Of a stretch of 64,000 bases of DNA, positions 51,938 to 60,668 are shown one piece after another. The position numbers were made by a program, and so were the translations under genes. Origin of the DNA: CAYZJV01 sp964482325 (lineage in GTDB: Bacteria > Spirochaetota > Spirochaetia > Sphaerochaetales > Sphaerochaetaceae); assembly GCA_964482325.1 (NCBI GenBank), contig CAYZXD010000002.1:1-64000 (forward strand), written 5' to 3'. The stretch's first letter is position 1. Each line of letters starts with the position of its first letter. The notes beneath the pieces are model-generated. The model saw only the letters and a list, made by a program, of their open reading frames with translations, searched no databases and was not told the origin of the DNA.

Positions 51938-52699
51938 CTAGTTTTCCGTAATCATCAGCTGTATGCCAAGCTCTTTGCACAATTTGACATATTCTTCAGG
52001 AATATTTCTATCGGTTATGATCACATCTAAATCCTTTAGGTCGCAAAGCTTCACTGAGCCGATAGCATCAAACTTCGAAGAATCTGCCATGAGCACCTTG
52101 GTCTGTGCGTTCTTTAACAGAATCTGTGAGAGTGAGTTTGCCTCAAAGCTGTTATTCAGCAATCCCTGGTTGCGCGTAATACCATCAACACCGATAAAGG
52201 CAATACGGGCGTTATACTTTTCCAGTGCATTTTCGGCAAGTGAACCGACGATTGATGCACCGCGGACATCGATTTTTCCTTCCGGAACATAAATGTTGAT
52301 ATTCCCCAGATTCATCAATCGGTTGACAATGTTGATCGAATTGGTGATGACCACCAACCCATTTAAATGCACTAAGTTCTCCACAATCTGTTCGGTAGTG
52401 GTTCCCCCGTCGATAAAGATGGAATCCCCATCGCGAACCAGTTCAGATGCAAGTTTTCCTATTTGTTTTTTCTGAATGAGATAACGCTTCTGGCGCTCAT
52501 TGATCGGGAGTTCTGTAGAGAGCAGTGATTTCGCTCCCCCATAACAGCGCTGTAACTGACCGCGGTCGTTCAGTTCATTCAGGTCCTTTCGGATCGTCAG
52601 CTGGCTGATCTGAAAATAATCGGAAAGGTATGATACCTCGATTTTTCCGTACTGTTGTAACAAATGTAAAATTGTACTGTGTCTTTCTTTTTTATTCAT
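51938..52699 (-). CDS. DeoR-family transcriptional regulator
   Basis: A 253-residue regulator: helix-turn-helix MNKKERHSTILHLLQQ, IEVSYLSDYFQISQLTIRKDLNEL, and a DeoRC sugar-phosphate domain (SIFIDGGTTTEQIVENL, NIYVPEGKIDVRG, TKVLMADSSKFDA). It is divergent from the operon starting at 53003, whose promoter shares a long similarity block with the promoter at 63492. It is the obvious candidate regulator of both. A TTG four codons upstream with GGAA ahead is the alternative start. Confidence 0.85.
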   Translation of the reverse strand: MNKKERHSTILHLLQQYGKIEVSYLSDYFQISQLTIRKDLNELNDRGQLQRCYGGAKSLLSTELPINERQKRYLIQKKQIGKLASELVRDGDSIFIDGGTTTEQIVENLVHLNGLVVITNSINIVNRLMNLGNINIYVPEGKIDVRGASIVGSLAENALEKYNARIAFIGVDGITRNQGLLNNSFEANSLSQILLKNAQTKVLMADSSKFDAIGSVKLCDLKDLDVIITDRNIPEEYVKLCKELGIQLMITEN

Positions 52700-53002
52700 G
52701 ACTAAAGGCAATATATTCCGTAACGGAATTCATGCAACGCTCCTGAAATTATTTATATTCAATAAAAAGATTTATTAAAATATATCTTTGTGGTTCACGA
52801 TTATGAAAGGTTGTGTAAAAAATGTCAACAGTATTTTAGTCTTATTTTTCAAGTTATTAATTAATGTGTTAAAAAATATCGAATGATGAATAAATTGCGT
52901 TAACAGTTATATAGTAATAATCATAAAACTAATAAATTGACATATCAAGTGTTTCGTTTGATAATTCAATTGATAACAAGAGTGCAAATAGGGGGTGCTC
53001 AC
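52700..53002. other. Divergent intergenic region between DeoR and the polyol operon
   Basis: Strongly AT-rich. It contains the consensus promoter described separately, and TTGATAA repeats at 52958-52964 and 52970-52976, a possible DeoR-type direct-repeat operator. No gene is visible. Confidence 0.5.
52937..52965 (+). promoter_or_regulatory. Promoter of the 53003-62198 operon
   Basis: TTGACA (52937-52942), an exact 17-base spacer and GATAAT (52960-52965). The block from TTGACATAT through AAGAGTG (52937-52984) is closely similar to 63492-63539. Confidence 0.75.
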
Positions 53003-53677
53003 ATGTCTGAATTGATCGTCATGCTTACACATAATGATGTGACGGTGGAAAACGCAAGACAGATCTTCGCAGAGTGCAAAGACCTGCCGGTAACCTTCTG
53101 GGGCTTTAAAAATATCGGCCTACCGCTTGATCAGATGAAAGAACTGGTGGCTGATATGAAAGCTGCCGGAAAAACAACGTTTCTTGAAGTGGTGACACTC
53201 CAAGAGAAAGATTGCATGGAGGGAGCTGAAATGGCCGAATCCTGCGGGTTTGACTACCTGTTGGGAACGGTCTATTTCGAGTCGGTTGCGCAGTACGCCA
53301 AGGAGCACAGTATTGCGTATCTCCCGTTCTGCGGGACTGTCACTGGGCATCCCAGTATTCTCAGTGGAAGTATTGAAGAGATCGTAGCTGACGGACTGCA
53401 ATTACAGAAGCTCGGTGTCCAGGGAACTGACCTGTTGGCCTACCGCCATAAGGAAGATCCGGAAAATCTAATCCGCGAACTCTGTGCTCGCCTGACTATG
53501 CCGGTCATTGTTGCCGGGAGTATCAGCACCTTTGAACGGATCGATCTGGTAGAAGAGATTAACCCATGGGCATACACCATCGGTTCAGCATTATTCGAAC
53601 ATAAATTCAGCACTGCTACCACATTCAGAGGACAGCTTGAGGCTGTTCTGAATCATATAGCAGAGCGTGACGTTTAA
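53003..53677 (+). CDS. TIM-barrel protein of unknown function
   Basis: A 224-residue protein with the alternating pattern of a beta/alpha barrel: FWGFKNIGLP, KTTFLEVVTL, FDYLLGTVYF, AYLPFCGTVTGHPSIL, GTDLLAYR, MPVIVAGSIST and AYTIGSALFEHKF. The last two resemble the phosphate-binding loops of HisA/TrpF/NanE-type barrels, so a phosphorylated sugar substrate is plausible. I do not recognise a specific family. It heads an operon with a cupin, FGGY kinase, SDR and polyol importer. The ATG after GGGGGT is preferred over an upstream frame that would begin within the promoter. Confidence 0.6.
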   Translation: MSELIVMLTHNDVTVENARQIFAECKDLPVTFWGFKNIGLPLDQMKELVADMKAAGKTTFLEVVTLQEKDCMEGAEMAESCGFDYLLGTVYFESVAQYAKEHSIAYLPFCGTVTGHPSILSGSIEEIVADGLQLQKLGVQGTDLLAYRHKEDPENLIRELCARLTMPVIVAGSISTFERIDLVEEINPWAYTIGSALFEHKFSTATTFRGQLEAVLNHIAERDV

Positions 53678-53697
53678 TTTAGGTAATGGAGGAATGT

Positions 53698-54030
53698 ATG
53701 GACGTGAAAGTAATCAGAAAAAACGATGCGAAAGTGTTTATGGAAGGGCCAGAACTGTGCAGAGAGTATCTGGTGACTGAAAAAATCACTTTCGGCACCT
53801 CGAGATTGCTTCCGGGACAGCGGGGAGACATCGATCCGGGGCATCCCGCTTCGCATGAAGTCTTTTTCGTCGTAAAAGGTCACGTAGTGCTTTTCACCAA
53901 AGATGGGCAGTACTACGAACTGTTTGAGCAGGATGCGATTCTCATGCCGGAGACCGTTCCTCATACCCTGATCAATGTTGGTGACCAGGAGGCGATCATC
54001 TCCTGGAGTAAAGCACCAAGCGAACTTTAG
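53698..54030 (+). CDS. Single-domain cupin protein
   Basis: A 110-residue cupin: LLPGQRGDIDPGHPASHEVFFVVKGHVVLF is motif 1 with HPxSHE metal ligands, and DAILMPETVPHTLINVG is motif 2 with the final histidine. Such small cupins include sugar isomerases and ectoine-type enzymes; the exact reaction cannot be named. GGAGG lies five bases ahead of the ATG. It lies between the TIM-barrel gene and the kinase gene. Confidence 0.75.
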   Translation: MDVKVIRKNDAKVFMEGPELCREYLVTEKITFGTSRLLPGQRGDIDPGHPASHEVFFVVKGHVVLFTKDGQYYELFEQDAILMPETVPHTLINVGDQEAIISWSKAPSEL

Positions 54031-54048
54031 TCAAAAAAGGAGAGATCT

Positions 54049-55575
54049 ATGGATAAAACGGCAATTCTGAGTCTGGATCTGGGGACCACAGCAATCAAAG
54101 TCGCCGTTGTGGACAGCAATGGAAAGCTCATAGCAACCTCAACACAGGAATATCGACTGCTCACTCCCGATACACTTTCGGTGGAACTTCCCGTAGAAAC
54201 GTATTGGGAAGCTTTTAAGGCGGGTGTTGCCGAGGTCATGAAGAAAAGTGGTATCGCTGCAGAGTCCTTGGTGAGTATGGGGATATCTGCACAGGGGGAG
54301 ACCCTCATACTCCTTGACGATGAAAACCGTCCACTTCGCAATGCCATAGTCTGGATGGATAACCGTGCACAGAAAGAGGCAGCGGAACTTGATGAGCATT
54401 TTCCGCCCGAAGCCATGCAGCAGCATACCGGACAGGTCAGCATGGTTCCTACCTGGCCGGCAGCAAAAATTCTGTGGGTGAAAAAACATGAACCGGAAGT
54501 GTTCAGGCGTACGGCAAAGATTCTGCTCATCGAAGATTACTTTATTTTCAGAATGACTGGATCGTTTGCCTGCGAAGGATCACTGATCTGTTCCACAGCC
54601 TACTGGGATATCCGAACAAAGCAGTGGTGGCCACAAATGCTTGATTATCTGGGTATCACTAAAGATCAACTACCAATGATTTGTGAACCGGGAACGGTAG
54701 TAGATAACGTTCTTCCCGCTGTAGCGCAGGAACTGGGAATCGGGAAACAGATGGTGGTATGTACCGGAGCTCTTGATCAGGCTGCCGGTGCCATCGGGGT
54801 AGGCAATATCGCTCCTGGACTGTTCTCGGAAAATACCGGAGCCGCTCTCGCCATCTGCGCTTCTGTCGAGGATCCTTTTGTTGATCCGGCAGGACAGATG
54901 CCCTGTCATTACCACGGTATTCCCGATCTCTATATGGCTCACACGTTCACCACAGGAGGAATGGTACTGAAATGGTTCCGCGATGCTTTCTGTTCTTTGG
55001 AAATGCTTCTCGGGAAGACCAGCAATCTTGATCCGTATTACCTCATGGACCGTTCGACAGAGAACATTCCTGCAGGTTCGGATGGTCTGATTATGCTGCC
55101 GCACCTTGGTGGAGCGATGGCTCCTGAAGCCAATCCCAAGGCGAAAGGAGTATTTTTCGGGATCACCATGAAGCACACGCGGGAGCACTTCATTAAAGCA
55201 ATCATGGAATCTGTCGGTTTTATCGTGATGCGTAATATTGAAGCTGTCGAATCGATGCAGATTCCCGTGAATGAAATCAGAGTGCTCGGTGGCGGTTCAA
55301 AGAGCAGAGCATGGAATCAAATCAAAGCGGATATCACCGGTAAAGTCATTCACACTACTGAGTATGCAGATGCAGCATGTCTTGGAGCGGCTATCATCAG
55401 CGGAGCTGCAGTTGGTGTATTCTCGAGTGCCAAAGATGCTGTAAAGAATATGGTAACCCTCAAGGATACCTGTGAACCTAATTGGGACAACCATGCAATC
55501 TACAAGCGATTATTCGCACAATACAAACAACTGTACACCGACCTGTGTCCGTTGTTTGAAAAATCCGATCAGTAA
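54049..55575 (+). CDS. FGGY-family carbohydrate kinase
   Basis: A 508-residue FGGY kinase: SLDLGTTAIKVAVVDSNG, GISAQGETLILLDDENRPL, IVWMDNRAQKEA, CTGALDQAAGAIGVGNI with the catalytic aspartate, GAALAICAS, and a C-terminal VLGGGSKSRAWNQIKADI. It is closest in feel to xylulokinase and related ketose kinases. With the SDR and the polyol importer it forms the pattern polyol in, ketose by SDR, ketose phosphate by kinase. AAGGAG precedes the start. Confidence 0.83.
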   Translation: MDKTAILSLDLGTTAIKVAVVDSNGKLIATSTQEYRLLTPDTLSVELPVETYWEAFKAGVAEVMKKSGIAAESLVSMGISAQGETLILLDDENRPLRNAIVWMDNRAQKEAAELDEHFPPEAMQQHTGQVSMVPTWPAAKILWVKKHEPEVFRRTAKILLIEDYFIFRMTGSFACEGSLICSTAYWDIRTKQWWPQMLDYLGITKDQLPMICEPGTVVDNVLPAVAQELGIGKQMVVCTGALDQAAGAIGVGNIAPGLFSENTGAALAICASVEDPFVDPAGQMPCHYHGIPDLYMAHTFTTGGMVLKWFRDAFCSLEMLLGKTSNLDPYYLMDRSTENIPAGSDGLIMLPHLGGAMAPEANPKAKGVFFGITMKHTREHFIKAIMESVGFIVMRNIEAVESMQIPVNEIRVLGGGSKSRAWNQIKADITGKVIHTTEYADAACLGAAIISGAAVGVFSSAKDAVKNMVTLKDTCEPNWDNHAIYKRLFAQYKQLYTDLCPLFEKSDQ

Positions 55576-55589
55576 CAGGAGGTATCAGG

Positions 55590-56366
55590 ATGGGACGATT
55601 TTCTCAACAGATAGCAGTGGTTACCGGAGGAGCTTCCGGGCTCGGTAAGGCCAGTGCAACGATGTTTGCTCGTGACGGTGCTGCCGTAGCGATTTTAGAT
55701 ATCGATAAAGCGGCAGGAGCTGCGACAGAAAAAGAGCTGCGCAACTCGGGAGCTGAAGCTCTGTTTGTTCCCTGTGATCTTACCCAGGAGAAGCAGGTGG
55801 AACAGGCCTTCCATACCGTAGTGGAAACCTTCTCCCGTATCGATATTCTCCATGCCAATGCCGGAATCATCGATGTGCCGAGGACGGTGGATACCATGCC
55901 TTTTGCAGTATGGAATAAGATTATGGATATCAACCTCAACGGAATGTTTCTCGCAGCAAAGTACGGTATCCAGCAGATGCTGAAACAGGATAAAGGCGTC
56001 ATCGTTTTCACTGGATCAAACTGGGCTTATGTATGTGATCCGGGATTTTCCAGCTATGCAGCAAGCAAAGGAGCTGTGGTCGCATTTGCCCGTGCGCTTG
56101 CCCTTGACCATGCAAAAGACAATATCAGAATCAATGTAGTGTGCCCGGGGAACATGCATACCCCGCTGTTAGAGCGCCAGTTGAGTCTGGAGGCGGACCC
56201 CGAAGCAGCACTTGAAAAGATGGGTCAGGTATCCACACCTGAAGAGATCGCGAATCTCGTGCTCTTCCTTGCAAGTAATGAATCTTCGGCAATGAAAGGT
56301 TCTGCTGTCATTATCGACCAGGGAGAAACTCTCGGGTATGGGATCGGTTTGCGGTCACGCAAGTGA
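55590..56366 (+). CDS. Short-chain dehydrogenase/reductase
   Basis: A 258-residue classical SDR. The NAD(P) motif is TGGASGLGKASA with DIDKAAG after the second strand, which suggests NAD+; NAG is at LHANAGIID, the catalytic serine is in VFTGSNWAYV, and the tyrosine-lysine pair is in SYAASKGAVV. VCPGNMHTPL follows. It probably oxidises the imported polyol to a ketose. AACAGGAGG precedes the start. Confidence 0.87.
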   Translation: MGRFSQQIAVVTGGASGLGKASATMFARDGAAVAILDIDKAAGAATEKELRNSGAEALFVPCDLTQEKQVEQAFHTVVETFSRIDILHANAGIIDVPRTVDTMPFAVWNKIMDINLNGMFLAAKYGIQQMLKQDKGVIVFTGSNWAYVCDPGFSSYAASKGAVVAFARALALDHAKDNIRINVVCPGNMHTPLLERQLSLEADPEAALEKMGQVSTPEEIANLVLFLASNESSAMKGSAVIIDQGETLGYGIGLRSRK

Positions 56367-56396
56367 TCGTAGTGTGTCAGAAGGAGGTTCAATCAG

Positions 56397-57275
56397 ATGC
56401 GTAGAAGTAAATGGGCTGGATGGAATGCTTGGATATTGCCGGCAAGCATACTGTGTTTCATCATTTCTCTCATACCCTGGCTGATTATGATTTATAACAG
56501 TTTCTTTAATCTATCATACACCAAGGTTGGAACAGGACAGTTTGTCGGGTTGGAAAATTATCGGCGGGCTTTCGATGATCCCTCGTTTCTCACCAGTTTC
56601 TGGATCACGATGAAAATTCTGCTGATTGCCCTGCCGGTTGAATTCCTGCTTGGTCTGGTACTTGCCGTATTGGTATCTCAGCATACGCGCATGCGTAAGT
56701 TTGTCGTCCCGGTACTTACGATTCCTATGGTAATTGCACCAGCGGTAGTCGGCTTGATCTGGAACCTCAATCTGAATCCTAATTTCGGACCAGTCGGAAT
56801 ATTCTTGCGAAATATAGGGTTGTCTGCTGATGGATTGCTTGCCAATACCTCCACTGCGTTATATACGATCATCGCAATTGACGTATGGCAGTGGACACCC
56901 TTCATGTTCCTCCTGTTCCTTTCCGGTTTGGTAGGACAACCGAAGGAACCGCTGGAGGCAGCGCAAGTCGATGGGGCCACCTCCTGGCAAACGTTCAAAC
57001 GGGTAAGTGTCCCCGCCTTGAAACCGATATTTATCGTAGGATTCCTGTTGAGGTTCACGGATGTGTACAAACTCTTTGACACAATCTGGACTACCACAGG
57101 AGGAGGACCAGGTATGGCAACAGAGGCTCTCAGTGTCTTCGGATACCGGGTGAACTTCGGTTACTGGCATATCGGGTACGGCAGTGCCGTAGTCATGCTG
57201 ATCTTCATTATCAGTTATCTGGCATCACTGGTATTCTTCCATACCGTGGTACCGCCTGAGAAGAAGATCAACTGA
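56397..57275 (+). CDS. ABC polyol transporter permease (GlpP-like)
   Basis: A 292-residue CUT1 permease with six helices and EAA loop QPKEPLEAAQVDGATSWQTFKRVSVPAL, then DVYKLFDTIWTTTGGGPGMATEALSV. It pairs with the next gene. The overall operon order (two permeases, a small membrane protein, two ATPases, a large binding protein) mirrors the rhizobial glycerol importer GlpSTPQV with GlpU. AAGGAGG precedes the ATG. Confidence 0.88.
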   Translation: MRRSKWAGWNAWILPASILCFIISLIPWLIMIYNSFFNLSYTKVGTGQFVGLENYRRAFDDPSFLTSFWITMKILLIALPVEFLLGLVLAVLVSQHTRMRKFVVPVLTIPMVIAPAVVGLIWNLNLNPNFGPVGIFLRNIGLSADGLLANTSTALYTIIAIDVWQWTPFMFLLFLSGLVGQPKEPLEAAQVDGATSWQTFKRVSVPALKPIFIVGFLLRFTDVYKLFDTIWTTTGGGPGMATEALSVFGYRVNFGYWHIGYGSAVVMLIFIISYLASLVFFHTVVPPEKKIN

Positions 57276-57300
57276 TGGTCATACAGAAAAGGAGTCACCT

Positions 57301-58140
57301 ATGATAACTACAAAAACTCGATATAGTCAGTTTATTCAGGTTCTGGGGATCGTGATCATCGTGTTTGTGTGCCTGATTGCACTTGTTCCCTACCTCTGGA
57401 CATTTCTTTCAGGATTCAAGGAACGCACCGACATTCTTTCAACCACCCCGAAACTGTTTTTCACCCCGACACTGAAGAACTTCCCTGAAGTTTTCATCAC
57501 CAACGGATTTCTGTTGTATCTGCGCAATTCGGTGGTCACCGCAGTCTTTGCCGTTTTGCTCTGTCTGATTACCGGAGTACCGGCAGCCTATGCATTCTCA
57601 CGATATCACATATATGGGAAAAAACATCTGTACTTCTACTTCCTGACCACCCGTATGTGTCCTGCAGTAGCAGAAGCTCTGCCGTTATACATCCTGTTCA
57701 GCAAGTTTGGATTGCTCGGTAAAACACCTGGTCTGGTCCTGGCACACTGTACCTTCATTGTAGCTTTCGTCATCTATGTCATGCGGACCTTCTTTGATGA
57801 TATTCCCGAGGAACTTGATAATGCGGCATTAGTTGATGGATACACAGAATGGGGAGCTTTCTGGCATGTCATTGTGCCGATTGTAAAACCTGGAATTGCC
57901 AGTACCGCACTGCTTTCCTTCATATTCAGCTGGAATGAGATGCTGTTCTCACTGATCCTTGGTGGGCACAGTGCCAAAACACTTCCGGCAAGCTTCAGCG
58001 GACTGATCACACCACACGGTACGTTCTGGGGCCAACTCTGTGCTGCAGCAGGAGTCGTCACCGTGCCGATCATCATTCTGGCAGCGATTCTGCAGAAATA
58101 CCTGATTCGAGGACTCTCACTCGGAGCGGTGAAAGGTTAA
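57301..58140 (+). CDS. ABC polyol transporter permease (GlpQ-like)
   Basis: A 279-residue permease with six helices, the EAA loop EELDNAALVDGYTEWGAFWHVIVPIVKPGI, and a C-terminus QKYLIRGLSLGAVKG as in MalG/UgpE. It contacts the ATPase pair on the cytoplasmic face. AAAAGGAG precedes the start, and the small membrane gene follows 15 bases after the stop. Confidence 0.88.
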   Translation: MITTKTRYSQFIQVLGIVIIVFVCLIALVPYLWTFLSGFKERTDILSTTPKLFFTPTLKNFPEVFITNGFLLYLRNSVVTAVFAVLLCLITGVPAAYAFSRYHIYGKKHLYFYFLTTRMCPAVAEALPLYILFSKFGLLGKTPGLVLAHCTFIVAFVIYVMRTFFDDIPEELDNAALVDGYTEWGAFWHVIVPIVKPGIASTALLSFIFSWNEMLFSLILGGHSAKTLPASFSGLITPHGTFWGQLCAAAGVVTVPIIILAAILQKYLIRGLSLGAVKG

Positions 58141-58155
58141 TGGGAGGAGCATAAC

Positions 58156-58440
58156 ATGGCAAAAAAACGTCGATCATTTATACAAGCACTATATCGCTTC
58201 GTATGGGGTCCAGAGGTGGAACTGGGTGACTGTATTTTCTATACCATCCTCACCCTGGTGCTCATGGGGCTCATCTGGCTTTTCACTTTTGAACGCATCG
58301 GTATTCATGTGGGATTCGTACTGATTCCCTGGGCTGCCATAGTCTACGCTATCTGGCATCAGTATAAGAAAACCCGCCCTGATGATGAACTTACGCAGAA
58401 ATCTGATGATGACCGGAGGAAACACCATGGCAAAAGTTGA
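58156..58440 (+). CDS. Small two-span membrane protein, GlpU/DUF2160-like by position
   Basis: A 94-residue protein with two hydrophobic segments (about 27-43, IFYTILTLVLMGLIWLF, and 50-66, IHVGFVLIPWAAIVYAI) and basic/acidic ends. In rhizobial glycerol ABC operons a small DUF2160 membrane protein (GlpU) sits beside the permeases; position and topology match, but I cannot confirm sequence homology. It overlaps the first ATPase gene by 14 bases. GGGAGGAG precedes the ATG. Confidence 0.6.
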   Translation: MAKKRRSFIQALYRFVWGPEVELGDCIFYTILTLVLMGLIWLFTFERIGIHVGFVLIPWAAIVYAIWHQYKKTRPDDELTQKSDDDRRKHHGKS

Positions 58441-59524
58441 ATTTGTAGATATCGGAAAGATCTATCCGGGACCTGTCGAAGCAGTAAAACATCTTGATCT
58501 GACTATCAACGATGGAGAATTCATGTGCCTGCTCGGACCTTCCGGATGTGGTAAGTCAACCACTATGCGGATGATAGCCGGTTTAGAGGAGATTACGAGC
58601 GGAAAGATGTACATTGATGATGTATGTGTCAACACCATGAGTTCACGGGATCGTGATGTGGCCATGGCATTTGAGAACTACGCATTGTATCCGAATATGA
58701 GTGTGGGAGAAAATATTGCCTTCCCGCTGGAGATTCGTAAAGTCGACAAAGATGTGATCGAGCAGAAAGTGCTTGAGGCAGCTCGATTGCTGGGCATTGA
58801 AGATTTGTTACACGAATCGGTCAAAGGACTAAGCGGTGGCGTGCAACAACGCGTTGGAGTCGCCCGTGCACTGGTGCGAAATCCGAAAGTGTTGATTCTG
58901 GATGAGCCGATCAGCCACCTTGAGGAAGAACTCAAGGCAAAGATGCGTGAAGAACTCCGAAAGCTGCAGCGGAAACTGAATGTGACAACACTCTATGTCA
59001 CTCACGACCAGATTGAAGCTATGGTAATGGCTGATCGCATTGCAGTCATGAATCAGGGCGTACTGCAACAGGTGGATACTCCCCAGATGATCTACCACAA
59101 TCCGGCAAATGTGTTTGTCGGAGGGTTTATCGGCGAACCGCCCATGAACTTCATCAGTTGTTCGCTTTCCCGTGATCAGGGAGAGACCAGCTTCACATTC
59201 GACGAAATCAGGATGTCCTGTCCTGAAGAACTGTTTACTCGCATCGAATCGGCTTCTGATACCGGTAGTGTCATCATTGGTGTACGCGATACCCACATAG
59301 AACTTTCTGATAAACCGCAGGAAGGCTTTGTGCAGGGAAAAGTGTTCTTTATCGAACCGCGCAGCGAAGAGCTCCTCGTTACCATAGAAATAGGGAAACA
59401 CCGCATACTAGCAACAACAGGTCTGAAGACGCCTGTTGTGATTGATGCGCCGGTTTGGATAGCCTTGGATTATGAGCGATGCAGCTACTATCACACCGAG
59501 ACCGAACAAAATCTTTTCGGGTAG
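58427..59524 (+). CDS. ABC polyol transporter ATPase (GlpS-like), partly degenerate motifs
   Basis: A 365-residue ATPase with Walker A GPSGCGKST, signature LSGGVQQRVGVARAL, Walker B LILDE and H-loop VTHDQ (His193). Two positions depart from the norm: the Q-loop glutamine is Glu83 (FENYALYPNM), and the D-loop reads SHLEEE instead of SNLDAK. A C-terminal regulatory domain follows. It probably forms a heterodimer with the next ATPase. GGAGG precedes the chosen start, which lies 15 codons inside the longest frame. Confidence 0.87.
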   Translation: MAKVEFVDIGKIYPGPVEAVKHLDLTINDGEFMCLLGPSGCGKSTTMRMIAGLEEITSGKMYIDDVCVNTMSSRDRDVAMAFENYALYPNMSVGENIAFPLEIRKVDKDVIEQKVLEAARLLGIEDLLHESVKGLSGGVQQRVGVARALVRNPKVLILDEPISHLEEELKAKMREELRKLQRKLNVTTLYVTHDQIEAMVMADRIAVMNQGVLQQVDTPQMIYHNPANVFVGGFIGEPPMNFISCSLSRDQGETSFTFDEIRMSCPEELFTRIESASDTGSVIIGVRDTHIELSDKPQEGFVQGKVFFIEPRSEELLVTIEIGKHRILATTGLKTPVVIDAPVWIALDYERCSYYHTETEQNLFG

Positions 59525-59534
59525 GGGACAGATT

Positions 59535-60647
59535 ATGGCAACAATACGATTTGAACAAGTACAAAAGAAATTTGGCCGGGTAAACGCACTGAAGAACCTG
59601 TCATTTCAAACAGAACCGGGAGAATTCTCGTTTCTTCTTGGCCCTTCAGGGGCAGGCAAGACTACGATTCTCAGTCTGATCGCCGGTATCCTTCCCGCTT
59701 CGCATGGGAGAATATACTTTGATGATCGCGATATCACCGATCTGAAACCAAGAGAGCGGGATGTTGCTATAGCTTTTGAATCCTATGCGCTCTATCCGAA
59801 CCGGACGGTCATGGGTAATATTCGATTCCCGCTTGATGCACCGATACGGAAAAAAGAGTTATCAGAGGCGGAAAAGGTGGCAAAGGTCCATGAGATTGCA
59901 CGGATGCTGCAGATCGAAGAACTCCTTGACCGGTTTCCACGAGAACTCTCGGGCGGACAACGACAGCGAGTCGCTCTCGGCAGAACCTTGGTGAGACGGC
60001 CTACCTTCTTCCTTCTGGATGAACCCATCGCTCACCTCGATGCAAAACTGCGTCACCAAATGCGTGGAGAACTGAAACGGTTGCAGCAGGAAATGGGAAT
60101 CGCTACATTCTGTGCAAGTCCGGACCAGAGTGAAGCCGTAGCTATGGCCGATCGTATTTTTCTTTTGAATAAAGGTGTTCTTGAACAGGTCGGTAAGCCC
60201 GATGAATTATATTTTCATCCATCAAATGAATTTGTAGCGCTCATGCTCGGTGAGCCGAAAATGTCAATCTTTCCTGTCGATATCGTGGAAGAAAACCAGC
60301 AATTTTTCATTAAAAATGACGATGTGCAATTCGCTGCTCCCGATGGGTTCGATAATCTCATCAAGCAGCACAACCTTCCATCCCGGGTAGATATCGGGCT
60401 GCGACACACCGATCTCGAAATTTCATTCAGTGAACAGGGAGATGGATACGTCCCGTTCACTATCGATTTTTTCCAGATTAATGGACAAAAACTTATTATC
60501 ACAGCGCAACGAGGGAATACCCGCATACTGATCGAAACGCTATTCAACACCGAGATGCAGGTTAATTATGGGGATCCTGTCTGGATACGATGGGATTCAG
60601 AACATTTCTATGTCTTCGATACTGAGACAAAACAGTCACTTGTGTGA
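59535..60647 (+). CDS. ABC polyol transporter ATPase (GlpT-like), missing H-loop histidine
   Basis: A 370-residue ATPase with Walker A GPSGAGKTT, signature LSGGQRQRVALGRTL, Walker B FFLLDEP and D-loop AHLDAK. The Q-loop position is Glu82 (FESYALYPNR). The H-loop, normally VTHDQ, reads CASPDQ, so the switch histidine is Pro196. Together with its partner this suggests an asymmetric ATPase pair in which one composite site is weakened. It starts 11 bases after the previous stop with AGGGGA ahead. Confidence 0.87.
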   Translation: MATIRFEQVQKKFGRVNALKNLSFQTEPGEFSFLLGPSGAGKTTILSLIAGILPASHGRIYFDDRDITDLKPRERDVAIAFESYALYPNRTVMGNIRFPLDAPIRKKELSEAEKVAKVHEIARMLQIEELLDRFPRELSGGQRQRVALGRTLVRRPTFFLLDEPIAHLDAKLRHQMRGELKRLQQEMGIATFCASPDQSEAVAMADRIFLLNKGVLEQVGKPDELYFHPSNEFVALMLGEPKMSIFPVDIVEENQQFFIKNDDVQFAAPDGFDNLIKQHNLPSRVDIGLRHTDLEISFSEQGDGYVPFTIDFFQINGQKLIITAQRGNTRILIETLFNTEMQVNYGDPVWIRWDSEHFYVFDTETKQSLV

Positions 60648-60668
60648 CTGTAGATCAAGGAGGGGAAT

